A DNA stretch of 64,000 nucleotides from Heloderma charlesbogerti (lineage: Eukaryota; Chordata; Lepidosauria; Squamata; Helodermatidae). The notes under the pieces are model-generated. The model did not search any database. It was not told the origin of the DNA and worked only from the letters and a program-made list of their open reading frames with translations. The stretch covers positions 26,019 through 90,018 of the forward strand of contig JANEZZ010002883.1 of the NCBI GenBank assembly GCA_026122225.1. The letters run 5' to 3'. Both the position numbers and the translations under genes were made by a program. The first letter of the stretch is position 1. Each line of letters starts with the position of its first letter. Shown here in pieces: positions 1-12,374 of this stretch.

Positions 1-1440
1 GACTGAGTGGCTGGTGTGGAAATTCTTTTTTAATTGAATGCCAGCTTAAAATGGGGTAAACACCTAGAAATGCCTTATAGTTTTCTGAGGCATAGTATAT
101 TCTACACATTCTTCCTTACCAAAGATGACAGGCTGTTTTCTAGACTGTTTTTGCTGTACAAACAGGAGAAATGATCCTCCAAAGTAGCCCATGTAAGTCA
201 AGTGGGAAAAAACAAGAAGGAACACAATCTGTCAAACTGCAGGAGCTCACTTTTCAAAATTTAACCTCTTAGAAAGAAGCAATTTCTGACCAGTTCTACT
301 TCAAAATTGCCACAGGCAATCCTCAGATACACTTCTCCTCCACTAGGAAGATTCAGCCTGGTCTGTTGAGGCATTTTCTCAATATAAGAAATAGAATCTA
401 CTCCCCCCGCCCCCAACCTCTGGTTGTACGAGAATACAATTCACCCAATTTTCTCATCCACAACTGGGATGCCACAGGAGAAAAGGCCCTGGTTTTTCTA
501 GCCACTCACCTTGCTTCCTTTGGTGGGGGCTTCTGGAGTGAGACGGCTAAAGCTGATCTCAGGGTCTGGGCAAGTGTATATGGGAGGAGATGATCCTTCA
601 GGTACAAAGGGGGGGGGTGCTGGGGGTTCAGATTGAGCATTCGGGGTCATGAAGCCGGGCTGAGGGGCTTTGTTTTTTGAATACCCTGTCTGCAGTGAGC
701 TAAGATGGCAAAAGCAAGTGTCTGTTACCCTCCTTTCAAGGCTCAACATGTTGTGTGAGTACCAACTGGAAAAATGGTGATCCTTCCAGAAGCGTTAAAG
801 TGTGCTTCATTTTCACTTTCCACTTTGATGTGATTTCCAGAGAGTAAAAGTGAGTGGGACACAGCTTTTCTTAGAGGCAACGTCCCTGAGCACGTAACAC
901 TTCAAATACTATATACATTATAAGGACTATATAAGTAATAACAAAAGAATAGTTATTTTTATTTATACATTCTGAAACAGCATGGATAAGAGGGCACTGT
1001 GAATCTATGACTCCCCCTTCGCCATATTACTCACTTCTAAGTCTCTATGGGTGATATTCAGTAACAAAAGTTGCAAAGCTAAAAGAGAATTGATTTAAAG
1101 ATAATTTGAGGGATAGCAGAGTGTGTCAAATCAGTCAATCCTAAAGGAAATCAACCCTGAGTACTCACTGGAAGGACAGAAACTGAAGCTGAAGCTCAAA
1201 TATTTTGGCCACCTAATGCGAAGAGAAAACTCTGTGGAAAAGACCCTGATGCTGGGAAAGACTGAAGGCAAAAGGAGAAGGGGCCAGCAGAGGATGAGAT
1301 GGCTAGATAGCATCACTGATGCAATGAATATGAACTTGAGCATGCTCCGGGAGATACTGCAGGACAGGAAGGCCTGGCATGCTATGGTCCATGGGGTCAC
1401 GAAGAGTCGGACACAACTGAAAGACTGAACAACAACAACA
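1..1440 (+). repeat. Intron-1 duplicated block, copy Q1 (V2R copy A)
   Basis: Left edge is cut by the window. The first base corresponds to 2623, and the block is repeated at 2623-3630 and 3831-5262. The single-copy counterpart in receptor C is about 52563-53680. Bases 440-700 resemble the 3' part of an L2/L3-like LINE (text such as 'cttcctttggtgggggcttc'); the open frame on its minus strand is not a gene. The block ends in a BovB tail that is joined directly to sequence which normally lies just downstream of exon 1. Confidence 0.75.
1126..1440 (+). mobile_element. RTE-BovB LINE, 5'-truncated 3' end
   Basis: Encodes the carboxy-terminal tail of the BovB reverse transcriptase polyprotein, an open frame at 1123-1428 with motifs KYFGHLMRRENS and RRGQQRMRWLD. 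It ends with the characteristic 'gaagagtcggacac..ctga' and a CAA-rich tail. GAGTGTG at 1119-1125 is the left target duplication. The right one is missing because the element is joined to other intron sequence at 1441. It is nearly identical to the copy at 4945-5260, so it was copied by duplication rather than by a separate insertion. Confidence 0.85.
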
Positions 1441-1695
1441 ATGGGGTTTCCTTGCATTGTTTCAGCCAAAAGAACCAGCAGCCTCTTTGCTTTTAAATGC
1501 TGTGATAAGATACAGGCTGGAGCTGGGAGGTATTTTCTTGGGAGTGGTCCAAATGCACATGTCCACATCGAGGTTCCCTGTCTGGAATAATTACAGGGCC
1601 ATAGTTCTTAAGGCTGAGCACCTTTCTTCCTCATCCACCACAGCATGTGACTGTAAATCCTACTGCACTCTGTGGGTTTTCCTTCTGAAGAAACC

Positions 1696-1729
<34 letters not shown>

Positions 1730-2622
1730 AATGGGTGTTAGACCCATTCAAGATAAAATACAAGACATAATATCAGGTCATAGGGATACAGTTTCTTCAG
1801 TTTAGCTCATACAATCAGCTGAGTGCTGATACAAATGATGATTAGAAAAGAATTAGCCACCTCTTTGTTGAGATAGCTGACTTTTCCCAAGACAGTGAGT
1901 GACCAATCTTTCCTCAGAATGCCCTGGGAATTAGTCAGCAGAGCATACAGCATATGGCCTCTCTAATCAGAATAAAAATTACAATGAAAGAGTCCTTGGG
2001 TCAGAGTTGCAGGGACTCCTGCCTTACACAGTCACGATCTGCTTTGGAATGGAGTTTCCCCAAACCTCCCCTGAAATGCTGCTGCTGGTCCAAGATTCAG
2101 TCTTGCATGAATGGATGCTTGATGGCCCTGTTTATTCTGAAGAGACATCAAAGAAGAGGGTGAAGTGTCAGAATTGGGCAGCATCACATTGGGTCACTGG
2201 GAGAACAGGTTCTGCTGGGCAGGAGTGTAGTTCCTGTCACTCAGTATCATCAAGTCTCTGAATCAAGACTACAGAAACCTGTGGTTGCTCTGCATTAGAA
2301 GAGATTCAAGATTCCCTATAATGGAGAAAAGGCTTCTGGGATGGTAATGAACCAGAGCCCGTGGTTACCTTTTTGGTGATCTGTTCATTTAGGTTATCAG
2401 AGATAGGAGAATTAAGAATCTGTATAATGTGTCTCCAAATTTTGTCCATCTATATCCGTGTATATCAAATATATGGTTGCAGATCATCAGCCCCGAGCTA
2501 CACCTCTTGTGTTATTAATATGTAGATCTCTTCTTCTTCCCCCCCTCCTCCCTCTGAATCTAACATGGCTTAAGACTATTAACATCCTTCATGCTATTAA
2601 GGACTGGTTCATATTCCAGAAT
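1441..2622 (+). repeat. Block P: sequence normally just downstream of V2R exon 1
   Basis: Aligns with 20092-21318 of receptor B and about 51350-52562 of receptor C, where it begins about 210 bp after exon 1. It carries a (GT)n run at about 1698-1730. No exon 1 precedes it here, because block Q1 does. A partial second copy lies at 3631-3830. No coding sequence is seen. Confidence 0.7.
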
Positions 2623-3630
2623 GACTGAGTGGCTGGTGTGGAAATTCTTTTTTAATTGAATGCCAGCTTAAAATGGGGTAAACACCTAGAAATGCCTTAT
2701 AGTTTTCTGAGGCATAGTATATTCTACACATTCTTCCTTACCAAAGATGACAGGCTGTTTTCTAGACTGTTTTTGCTGTACAAACAGGAGAAATGATCCT
2801 CCAAAGTAGCCCATGTAAGTCAAGTGGGAAAAAACAAGAAGGAACACAATCTGTCAAACTGCAGGAGCTCACTTTTCAAAATTTAACCTCTTAGAAAGAA
2901 GCAATTTCTGACCAGTTCTACTTCAAAATTGCCACAGGCAATCCTCAGATACACTTCTCCTCCACTAGGAAGATTCAGCCTGGTCTGCTGAGGCATTTTC
3001 TCAATATAAGAAATAGAATCTACTCCCCCCGCCCCCAACCTCTGGTTATACGAGAATACGATTCACCCAATTTTCTCCTCCACAACTGGGATGCCACAGG
3101 AGAAAAGGCCCTGTTTTTTCTAGCCACTCACCATGCTTCCTTTGGTGGGGGCTTCTGGAGCGAGACGGCTAAAGCTGATCTCAGGGTCTGGGCAAGTGTA
3201 TATGGGAGGAGATGATCTTCCAGGTAGCAAGGGGGGTGCTGGGGGCAATTTGAGCATTCGGGGGCACGAAGCTGAGCTGAGGGGCTGTGTTTTTTGAATA
3301 CCCTGTCTGCAGTGAGCTAAGATGGCAAAAGCAAGTGCCTGTAACCCTTCCTTTTAAGGTTGTGCAGGTTGTGTGAGTACCAGCTGGAAAAATGGTCTCC
3401 CTTCTAGAAGCGTTGAAGAGTGCTTCGTTTTCAGTTTCCACTTTGATGTGATTTCCAGTGAGTAACAGTGAGTGGGACACAGTTTTTCTTTGAGGCGACA
3501 TTCCGAGCACTTAACACAAATACTGTAAACATTATAAGCACTATGTAGGTAATAATAAAATAATTGCTATTTTTATTTATGTATACTGAAGCAGCGTGGA
3601 TAAGAGGGCACTGTAATCTATAACTAAGAA
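2623..3630 (+). repeat. Intron-1 duplicated block, copy Q2
   Basis: Identical to 1-355 over its first part, then more diverged. It stops at 3630, where sequence jumps to the end of block P (3631-3830, matching about 2410-2622). It lacks the BovB insertion found in Q1 and Q3. No coding content is supported. Confidence 0.7.
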
Positions 3631-3830
3631 TCTGTATAATGTGTCTCCAAATTTTGTCCATCTATATGCATGTATATCAAATATACGGTGGCAGATCATT
3701 GGCACTGAGCGATGCCTCTTGGATTATTAATAGGTAGATCTCTTCTTCTTCCCCCACTCCTCCCCCTGAATATAACGTGGCTTAAGACTATTAACACCCT
3801 TCATGCTATTAAGGACTAGTTAATATTCCA

Positions 3831-5267
3831 GAATGGCTGAGTGGCTGGTGTGGAAATTCTTTTTTATTTGAATGCCGGCTTAAAATGGGGTAAAAACTTC
3901 GAAATGCCTTATCGGTTTCTGAGGCATAGTATATTCTACACCTTCTTCCTTCCTAAGAGGACAAACTGTTTTCCAGAAGATGCTGTAAAAACAGGAGAAA
4001 TGATCCTCCAAAGTAGCCCATGTAACTCAAGTGGAAAAAAAATCCAGACAAAATCTGTCAAACTGCAGGAGCTCGCCTATCAAAATTAAACCTCCTAAAA
4101 AAAGGCATTTCTGACCAGTTCTACTTCAAAATTGCCACAGGACATCCTCAAATACACTACTCTTCCACTACGAACATTCAGACTAGTCTGTTGAGGCATT
4201 TTCTCAATATAAGAAACAGAATCTACTCCCCCGCCAACCTCTGGTTATAAGAGAATACGATACCCCAATTTTCTCCTCCACAACTGAGATGCCACAGGAG
4301 AAAAGGCACTTGTCTTTCTAGCCACCCACCTTGCTTCCTTTGGCGGGGGCTTCTGAAGTCAGACTGCTAAAGCTGATCTCAGGGTCTGGGCAAGTGTATA
4401 TGGGAGGAGATGATCCTTCAGGTACAAAGGGGGGGTGCTGGGGGGGTCAGATTGAGCATTCGGGGTCATGAAGCAGGGCTGAGGGGCTTTGTTTTTTGAA
4501 TACCCTGTCTGCAGCGAGCTAAGATGGCAAAAGCAAGTGTCTGTTACCCTCCTTTCAAGGCTCAACATGTTGTGTGAGTACCAACTGGAAAAATGGTGAT
4601 CCTTCCAGAAGCGTTAAAGTGTGCTTCATTTTCACTTTCCACTTTGATGTGATTTCCAGAGAGTAAAAGTGAGTGGGACACAGCTTTTCTTAGAGGCAAC
4701 GTCCCTGAGCACGTAACACTTCAAATACTATATACATTATAAGGACTATATAAGTAATAACAAAAGAATAGTTATTTTTATTTATACATTCTGAAACAGC
4801 ATGGATAAGAGGGCACTGTGAATCTATGACTCCCCCTTCGCCATATTACTCACTTCTAAGTCTCTATGGGTGATATTCAGTAACAAAAGTTGCAAAGCTA
4901 AAAGAGAATTGATTTAAAGATAATTTGAGGGATAGCAGAGTGTGTCAAATCAGTCAATCCTAAAGGAAATCAACCCTGAGTACTCACTGGAAGGACAGAA
5001 ACTGAAGCTGAAGCTCAAATATTTTGGCCACCTAATGCGAAGAGAAAACTCTGTGGAAAAGACCCTGATGCTGGGAAAGACTGAAGGCAAAAGGAGAAGG
5101 GGCCAGCAGAGGATGAGATGGCTAGATAGCATCACTGATGCAATGAATATGAACTTGAGCATGCTCCGGGAGATACTGCAGGACAGGAAGGCCTGGCATG
5201 CTATGGTCCATGAGGTCATGAAGAGTCGGACACGACTGAACGACTGAACAACAACAACAAGAGTGTG
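3831..5267 (+). repeat. Intron-1 duplicated block, copy Q3, containing a BovB insertion
   Basis: Third copy of the block. From about 4360 it is almost identical to 540-1430 (Q1). Unlike Q1 it continues past the BovB element into normal intron sequence that matches receptor C from about 53680. It is therefore the likely source of the Q1 copy. Confidence 0.7.
4945..5260 (+). mobile_element. RTE-BovB LINE, 5'-truncated, with target duplication
   Basis: Same tail-coding sequence as 1126-1440. It is flanked by a perfect 7-bp target duplication, GAGTGTG, at 4938-4944 and 5261-5267. The matching place in receptor C (about 53675) is an empty site. About 316 bp of element remain, ending in an ACAACAACAA tail. 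BovB is the LINE family known for horizontal transfer between squamates and ruminants. Confidence 0.9.
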
Positions 5268-5976
5268 AAGCTGAACTCAAACCAGAAGTAAAATCCCTTG
5301 AAAAACTTAGAACTATAAAAGCAGGAAGAAGCAGACTTGCAGACCCGTGCATGAGCATGCCCACACAGACACATGGGCGCACACAGAAGATATGAAATTA
5401 GCATTTCTTCAAAGCATTTACTTCCTTTTAAATACACTAGCGTACTTTACCATCATTTGATTGGTCAGTACATATCCACTACATGTCCCTCCAGACATTT
5501 TTGTTTTTAGTGATATCCTTGGCAAATTGGGGAACTTTTTTTTTTTTTTAATGGCTCCAGCCATTTTGATTTCCCTCTCAAACAGCAGAAAACATGGTAT
5601 GATGCGGAAAACAAAATGAAAACAAGGCCTAGAACAGCTGCAGGTGACTTGCATACAAGTTAAAAAGAGGTTTTTTTTTAAAAAAAAAGTATTCCACCAT
5701 CCCCAAAACCTGAGGAATAGGAAATCATCAATGTTTTAGCCTTAAAAAAATGCCCCCCCCATTCTGATCCAAACAAGGTCGCTGATACATATTGCCCAAG
5801 TCACTTTGGGCAGAGAGGGGGGATTGTTTGCTTTTTCTCTTATACTGCTGTTTCTCTCCCCATAGTTCACCAAGAGACCTGGAAATTTGATGGTATGTAA
5901 ATGCAACACATCTTCTGGCACCAGTAAATTTCAAAAACATTGTTTTTACTGATAATCCTTAACAAAAGGCATGTGA

Positions 5977-6032
<56 letters not shown>

Positions 6033-6278
6033 ATGTAAATATAGACAGACAGACAGCTAGATCCTTGATCCCTGAAATCTGCCAACACCTTGGAGCACAG
6101 GTACATTTGCCACTCCCTATGAACATCCAAAGCATTATGTGATGATCGGCTCTTCTGAGATTTAAATTGCATGAAAAAGAATGTAGGGGTATAAAAGAAA
6201 GAAACTGAGATTTGTTTTCGTTCAACGGAGAATGACAGCACGAGGCATTGAATTTTGTTCTTATTTACTGTTTTGCAG
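5268..6278 (+). other. End of intron 1 of V2R copy A, with (GT)n(GA)n microsatellite
   Basis: Aligns with intron 1 of receptor C (about 53690-55164) and the shorter version in B. A (GT)n(GA)n run at about 5977-6027 lies some 250 bp before exon 2; the same compound microsatellite precedes exon 2 in B (about 21632-21690) and C (about 54775-54845). The intron ends with the acceptor 'ctgttttgcag'. No gene is seen. Confidence 0.7.
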
Positions 6279-6570
6279 TTTCCACGATACAAGGTACTGG
6301 CACATCCTGTCCTTCATGTTTGCCATTCAGGAGATCAACCGGAATCCCAGGCTCTTACCCAACATCACCCTGGGCTACAACATCTACAAGTCCTTCTTCG
6401 ATGGAAGAGCCACCTCCTACGCCATGCTGCAGCTCCTTGCTGGGGGCGAAAGCAACATGCCACACTACAGCTGCAGGAGGAAGAATCACCCGCTGGCCAT
6501 TCTCGAAGGGGCTGAATCGGACCTCTCCCTCCACATTTCCTCCATGTCAAGCATCTACAAAATCCCACAG
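6279..6570 (+). pseudogene. V2R copy A, exon 2
   Basis: This 292-bp exon lies between acceptor TTTTGCAG and donor GTGTGA, and has the same length as exon 2 of B and C. It is open and encodes the first lobe of the ligand-binding domain ([20 protein letters not shown], then [18 protein letters not shown]). The exon itself is undamaged. It is called a pseudogene because exon 3 has a stop and exons 4-6 are missing. Exon 1, if it exists, is left of the window. Confidence 0.85.
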
Positions 6571-7433
6571 GTGTGAATGGGGAGCAGACAGGGGGCCAGG
6601 TGCATAGATAGGGGAGATGAGCACTGCTTGGGCTCAGCTCTCGCTCTTCAGTCCCTGAGCCTCATGGGCATAATGGTTCTCTGGAGTGTGTGTTGGGGAT
6701 GAGTCGTGGCAGTGGTGGAGCTCTGGGATGGTTGGCCGGGCATCCCTGGGGGCATGGATGGCAGGAGACCATGGAAGCTGTGCTAGACAGCTTTCCATGT
6801 GATCCCCAGCCCGGTTCCTGAAGCCAATGAGAGATGGAGCAGAATTAGCAGAGTGGCATTCCCCCATCCCTCTCTTGATATAGATCATCCAGCAGAGCAA
6901 CCAATGTTGATTCAGTCCTGTAACCAGGTCAAAACCCAAAGTGGGTTGCTTTTGTTCTCAGGTGGCCCCTTGTTTGCTTTAATTCTTGAATAAGGCTCCT
7001 GTGTGCTCCCCAAACAGAATCCACAACAACGTTGGGGGCAGGGCTAAATATATCCTCTTCCGTTGGCTCACAACAACTCGAGGCAGTGAGCAGGTCTAAC
7101 GTTCATTCATTGGTTCCTGAAGTTTATCACTCTACAGTGTTTTGAATGTGTGTAAAGGACCCCAGTGTTCCTCTTGGGCTGCACCACAAATGGAGCTTGA
7201 GGTAATTTTGCACTCCCGGTCCACATATTCTGCGTCATACTGACAGGCATTGATTTAGATACTATTTATTTATTTATTGCATTTATTGCATTTATACCCT
7301 GCCTTTTTTCCACTTTAAGGAACCACTTTAAGGGCATGTAATCGTCCTTCCATTTTAGCCAAAAATATTTCATTTTCATCCAGAAAACAAACTGATGTTA
7401 AACTACCATCTCTTACTTTACTTTGCTCCCTAG
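6571..7433 (+). other. Intron 2 of V2R copy A with LINE remnant
   Basis: Bases about 6800-6990 match the L2/L3-like LINE remnant that is much longer in B (23090-23960) and C (55884-56600), so copy A has lost most of it. A (TTTA)n-rich stretch lies near 7264-7310. The intron ends with acceptor CTCCCTAG. Confidence 0.65.
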
Positions 7434-8243
7434 ATCAGTTACGGCACTGCTACTCCTGTTTCTAATGACAAAAGTCAGTTCCCTTTAGTCTACCGCATGG
7501 CCCCAAAGGAGGAAGCCCAGTACCCAGGGATCGTCCAGCTACTCCTGTTTTTCCAATGGACGTGGGTCGGTCTCTTTGCTCCAGACACTGAGAATGGGGA
7601 GAGGTTCCTGGGTGCCTTCACACCCCTGATGATCAGCAGTGGAATTTGTGTCGCTTTCTCCAAAAGACTACCACGAAATATCATACAGCAAATATTCCAG
7701 ATCGATGTTTCTTTCCTGGGGAAAGAAGTGAAGGTCATTGTTTACTATGCGGACTCCCACTATGGCTGCTTTCCATTGATGTTTATACAAAGAACACTTG
7801 AAAAGCAACCAACTGGGGCAAAAGTCTGGATTACACCAGCTTTTCAGGACATGGACAACAACTTGTCCCAGGAACCTTATTACTTCCATTTCCTCCACGG
7901 ATCTTTGTCCCTCAGAATGAAGACTAAAATAATCACCAAATATGACTACTATGAGCCAGAGTCCTCTTCTCTGGAATGGTTGTGGGATGAAACATGTGAG
8001 TGTTTCAGTTCAATGCATGTTTTGTCCATGAAAATTTGGACAGGTTGAAGGGAGAAAGAGAAACAGGTGATGCTGCCCCAGGAGGAGATTGAAAGAGCCC
8101 TGTCTCAGGACAGCTACCTTACTTATAGCAGCATACAAGCTGTGGCCCATGCCTTACATGCTGCATATTCATCCCGACCCAAGCGGATGTTGATGGTGGG
8201 TGAAGGAGAAAGGCGGGACTGTCAAAGTCTACAGCCCTGGGAG
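7434..8243 (+). pseudogene. V2R copy A, exon 3 with in-frame stop
   Basis: This 810-bp exon (270 codons, phase 0 on both sides) encodes most of the Venus-flytrap ligand-binding domain, from ISYGTATPVSND to the donor after LQPWE. Codon 205 of the exon (8046-8048) is TGA where B and C have TGC, a cysteine in the context IWTGC. This is the only break: the frame is open before and after it, including [17 protein letters not shown] single recent nonsense change is the simplest reading; an assembly or sequencing error at one base would also explain it. Exons 4-6 are absent downstream, so a full receptor could not be made either way. Confidence 0.9.
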
Positions 8244-8335
8244 GTATTCCCTTTTCCTTTGGCAACACCTCCCTTAAGACTCATGATGAAGATAACCAAA
8301 CATGGATTAGAGCAGATAATTGTTCCCCCTTCATG

Positions 8336-8949
8336 TAGGGATGGCGGAGAATTTGTCCACAAATATCCGGGAGGCCGAATGCCAACGCATTCGGCCCCCC
8401 GAAATTGGTGGTGAAATTCTCCGCCCTCCCGCCCCCCCCCCCCCGGGATGGGACTCACCTCCTTCGAATGTCCCTCTCAGCAGGGGGTCCCGGCGGCGTT
8501 TCGGCGGCGTTTCGACGCTATTTGCATCGCCCTTATTTTCGCTGTAGTCTACGTAAATCTTTACGTAGACTACCCCTGCCCAAACAAGGAACGCAAATGG
8601 TGGCGCCCATGGGCGCCACCATTTGCGTACGCGCTTTTTTTTTTTTCAAAGTCACCCGTGATAGGCTACGTAATGATTTACGTAGCCTATCATGGCTGAC
8701 TTTTGAAATCTAGCCGTGATAGGCTACGTAAATCGCTGCGTAGCCTATCACGTGTGTGTGTGGTTTTTTTTTAATTTACTTTTTTATTTCGCAGCTGGAG
8801 AGACGGGGCGCTACTTCCCAGCCTGAATTTCGGGGGCGAGGGATGGGGTACCTCCCCCGCGGCCTGAATTTCGGTGGGAGAACCGAAGCGCCTCTCCCCC
8901 ATCTCAAAGCAAGCTGTGGGACCAGGTAAGGGACTTTCATCCATCCTTA
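8336..8949. mobile_element. Palindrome-array hAT-like element (copy 1)
   Basis: Starts TAGGGATGG and ends CATCCTTA. It is flanked by CCTTCATG (8328-8335) and CCTGCATG (8950-8957), a 7/8 match; receptors B (about 25325) and C (about 57980) show the empty site. Inside are a terminal hairpin around 'gccgaatgc..gcattcggc', palindromes at 8544-8573, 8591-8628, 8659-8692 and 8715-8752, then GC-rich short repeats. No coding capacity. The 8-bp duplication and TAGGG terminus indicate a non-autonomous hAT element. Confidence 0.85.
8591..8628. repeat. Perfect 38-bp palindrome inside copy 1
   Basis: Two 18-base arms beginning ACGCAAATGG match perfectly around a 2-base centre. This module (ACGCAAATGGCGGC-type arms) recurs in most copies of the family. 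Confidence 0.9.
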
Positions 8950-8957
8950 CCTGCATG

Positions 8958-9921
8958 GCAGTACAGGCAGCCACTAGACCTTGTTTTCTGCCACTGTTAC
9001 ATGCTAAAGTAGCTTCCCTCCTCCAAAAACCCCTTACAAATGAAGCCCCAGACCCTTCGAGAACCAGTTGTTTTTGTTTTCTGAAGCACCATCAGGATAC
9101 AATCTCTTGACTTTGCAGTCAACTTAATGTTTTTGTTGTAGAAGACCCATTGGGATCCAGTTCTCTGATCGCGGTCTTATGAAGTGCACAGGGAGTTTGC
9201 AGCAATGTGCCCGATTACATGTCCTCCTAATAAAAGCTAGCTGTGGAGGATGGGGTATGACCAGGTGGGTGCAGCCTGTGGTAAATGGGGAAGTCACAAG
9301 CACCCACCTTCATCTGGAAGTCCAGCAGACTCCCCCCACCCAGCCCCCTTGACCCCACTCACCGAGCCATGTGGCGTTGACAGAGCTGGTCGCTGAGCTG
9401 CTGGGAACAGCCCCGAGTCCTCACCACACACACCCCAACCTCTCTCACTATCTCCTCCTTGCAAGGAGGAGATGGCAAATGTGGCTAGGGCATATACAGC
9501 ACTGAGGCTTCATGTTGCCCTGTTGGTTGTCGAGGAAGCCCTTAACAGCTGGCATGGTCTGGATGAGGCCTCAGCACTCCAGCCTCTCTAGCCATCTCCT
9601 TGTGAAGAGATGAGGGCTTGCATGCTGGGCCCATGTGTGCTGAGGACTCCAGCAGTGAACCCCTGTGGAGGTGGGTGGGACAGCTTGCTTGGCAGACATT
9701 GTGAGGCAAGCTGGGAGGCTGGGTGGGGGGCTCTTGGACGTCCTCCATGCCTTGGATAGAGGTGAGTCCATCCATACGGAGTGGTTAATGCGTCCCGATG
9801 TGAGGGAGTAGTGCCTGCTGTTCCTAAGGGAGCAGTAGTGTGACCATTTATTTTGAAACATTGTCTGGACTCTATGTTTTGGATAAGGCTGTGCACATCT
9901 TCGGACTGAATCCCAAATAAC
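8958..9921 (+). other. Intron 3 remnant of copy A, duplicated
   Basis: Matches 25331-25740 in receptor B and 57985-58410 plus 59140-60290 in receptor C. No exon, RNA gene or convincing coding frame is seen. Confidence 0.6.
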
Positions 9922-10449
9922 TGTCAAGGGCTCCTTGGTGGCCTCTGTTGGTCTAATCCAGTAGACAATTCCAGACACAGACAAAGGGATTCTTTTCAAA
10001 GCTTTATTCCTCTTTTACAACTTAACAACTCTACTGTTAGCAACTAACTATGAGCAGCAGAGTACCTATGCCTAAGTTGAAACAGTTGGTCCCGTTTAAA
10101 GGGGAAATCACTGGCAGACCCTGAACGTATGGGCCAGGGAGAGTCCCTCCCCTTTTCTCTTAGATTCTCTAGGCGCAACTGTTGTTTGCACGCCAACCGG
10201 GCACTACACCTCCTTTCCACACCCTCCATTTGGCGCCGCTCCCTGCATCGGCATTGCGTGTCCAGCAAGTCTTCTTCCCATGCTCTCTCACTCCCGGGAC
10301 TGCTATCTATGTCAGGAATGCTGGTGAGAGGAATCTCTGTCAGCTATTGGCCCTAAGAAAGATGAGCATGCTCCTCTCCCAGGAGCAGCTGCTCCACCTC
10401 AGAATCAGAACTACTCTGGGATTCTATGGGCTCAGTGTCCACCCTGACA
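9922..10449 (-). mobile_element. LTR-like fragment (probable solo LTR)
   Basis: Begins TGTCAAGGG and ends CCCTGACA, the TG...CA inverted ends of a long terminal repeat. On the minus strand an AATAAA signal lies near 10000. Receptor C has uninterrupted sequence at this place (about 60290-60300), so this is an insertion into copy A. A related fragment is at about 45585-46139. No clean target duplication is visible. The minus-strand reading PIESQSSSDSE is shared by both copies, so part may derive from a retrotransposon coding region instead of an LTR. Confidence 0.5.
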
Positions 10450-10751
10450 ATGAAGCAAAGTGGGCTGCTTTGGAGGTGCCTCGCCATGATCCAAAGTGGA
10501 TCAGAACAGCGCCGAGGTGCCCCAAAGTGAAGCAGCTCATGGCCAAGGCTCCTCAGTTCCACTTGGATCTTCAGAGGCATTCTGATGCCTTCTGAAGCGC
10601 AGATAGCCCTTTTCCAAAATGTAGCAACTTGCAAAAGATATGGAATGGGGAGAGGAGGGGGAGGCGGGAGGGGGAAATGGTGAGCCTTGAGAATGACAGC
10701 TCCAGTCGCCAAATGAGGGCTGAGTGTAACCCAGCAGTCTCCAATCAGTTA

Positions 10752-10821
<70 letters not shown>

Positions 10822-12374
10822 ACTTATTAGATGGTGGTTTTGGTTTATGACGTGTTGTTAGGGAGATTTGGCTATATCTATATGGCGTGTGTGTGCTTGT
10901 ACATTCTTCTTCCTTCCATTCTTTTTTTTCTTGCTTTCTTTCAATTGTAGATCCTTTATTTGAAAAACCAAACACTTGAAAATTAGGGAGTTTGAGTTTC
11001 CCTCTTTCTGTTCCTGGTTCTTTGTCTCTCCCCTTCCCTTTCTTTAATAGGTTTTACACTTCATTTTTTTTCTTGATTGTTTATTTTAAAAAGGAGAAAT
11101 ACAATAAAAACTAATTCCCTTTTCCTTCCCTTGCCTCTTTCTTTCACTTCCACCACACTCTTCTCATTTCTGAAACCATTTGTTTCCCCTTACTTTGATT
11201 CTGTCTGGATTTTACACACACAGTCACACACACACACACACCTTTTTCTTGGCTCTCCTCCACCCACCCCACCCTCCTCCATTCCTGTATTCCTTCTGTT
11301 CCCATTTTTGATCACATATCCCTTAAACAAAAGCAAGAACAACAACAGTTAAAAAGCCCGTCATATTCTGTTGTCCTCCTGCCTTGCTTGTAGGTAGTCC
11401 AGCATTTGGTTTTCTTTTGATTCTCTCTCTCTCTCTCTCTCTCTCTCCCTCCTTGTGTGTTGGTTTTTGTGTTTGTGTTTGTGTTGTGCTCAAGCAAGCA
11501 GTGTGTGTCAAACTATGACACAGTCCACATTTCAAAAAGCAGTAGGCAAAGCACTACATTAACATATATTATTTGAATAACTCAGAACCAACCTGTGTTG
11601 CAAAGCAAGCCAGCCCAATATGGGGCAGCTTCAGCATCTTGTTGGCAGGGGCAGAGCAGAGGTGGACAAGGTGGGGCTGGGATTAGCAGCCCTGGTCGGC
11701 AGTCAGGCTCTCCCCCAGTCCAGATAGTGTGTGCTGGTGTAGTGGGGCAGCTGAATGCGGAGGCAAGTTGCAGTGCTTAGAGGTCTCTGACCAAGGAGGC
11801 ACTTCACAGCAACGTACAGCAGAGATCAGGGAGAGTGACCTCCTACACTCCAACAACTAACTTCTCACATTATTATCCCTTCTGAGTTTGGTTTGAAATT
11901 CTGAGAAAAGCACATTGTAGCAGTGCCTAGCACAACAACTACTTTGCCAGAATGTCTGAAATTTGGCAGGTGGGATCCCCTCCATGGGGGATGCCAGGTT
12001 CCCAAATTTCATGTGTTTAGCATAAAACCTGTAAACCTGACAGCCATTTCTATTTTTCAAAGCCAGTCAATGAGAACATGTCATATCAGAATGATTTGGA
12101 TATCTAAATCTTGCTTTGGATTGGGATCTGAAGAGAAGCGGAAGGGGTCAGAATCAGCCTGAAGCAAAGCAGGGCTGCTTCAGAAGGTCCAAAGTCGCAT
12201 CCAAACCGTGATGGGGACTCTGTTCACAGCCCTGGTTTTGGATCACTGCTGCCAGCCCTAATACCCCCATGTGGCTAGTGGTCTCAAGGGGGAGGGCGGT
12301 GGCAGCCCAGCTGCAGTTCCTGATTGTCTAGATCCTTTCCATTTGGATTCCCTCTCTGGTTATGTGACTGAATC
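10450..12374 (+). other. Intron 3 remnant of copy A with microsatellites
   Basis: Aligns with about 25740-27140 plus 27651-27850 of B and about 60298-61789 of C. It contains (GT)n(GA)n at 10753-10820, a pyrimidine-rich stretch with (CA)n near 11215-11240, and (CT)n near 11423-11446. No exon is seen. Confidence 0.65.

Noticed and set aside
498..749. Open frame on the minus strand repeated in several blocks ([10 protein letters not shown]...)
   Set aside because: It falls in L2/L3-like LINE 3' sequence that is duplicated with the intron. The frame is not kept in the receptor C copy and has no protein family resemblance.
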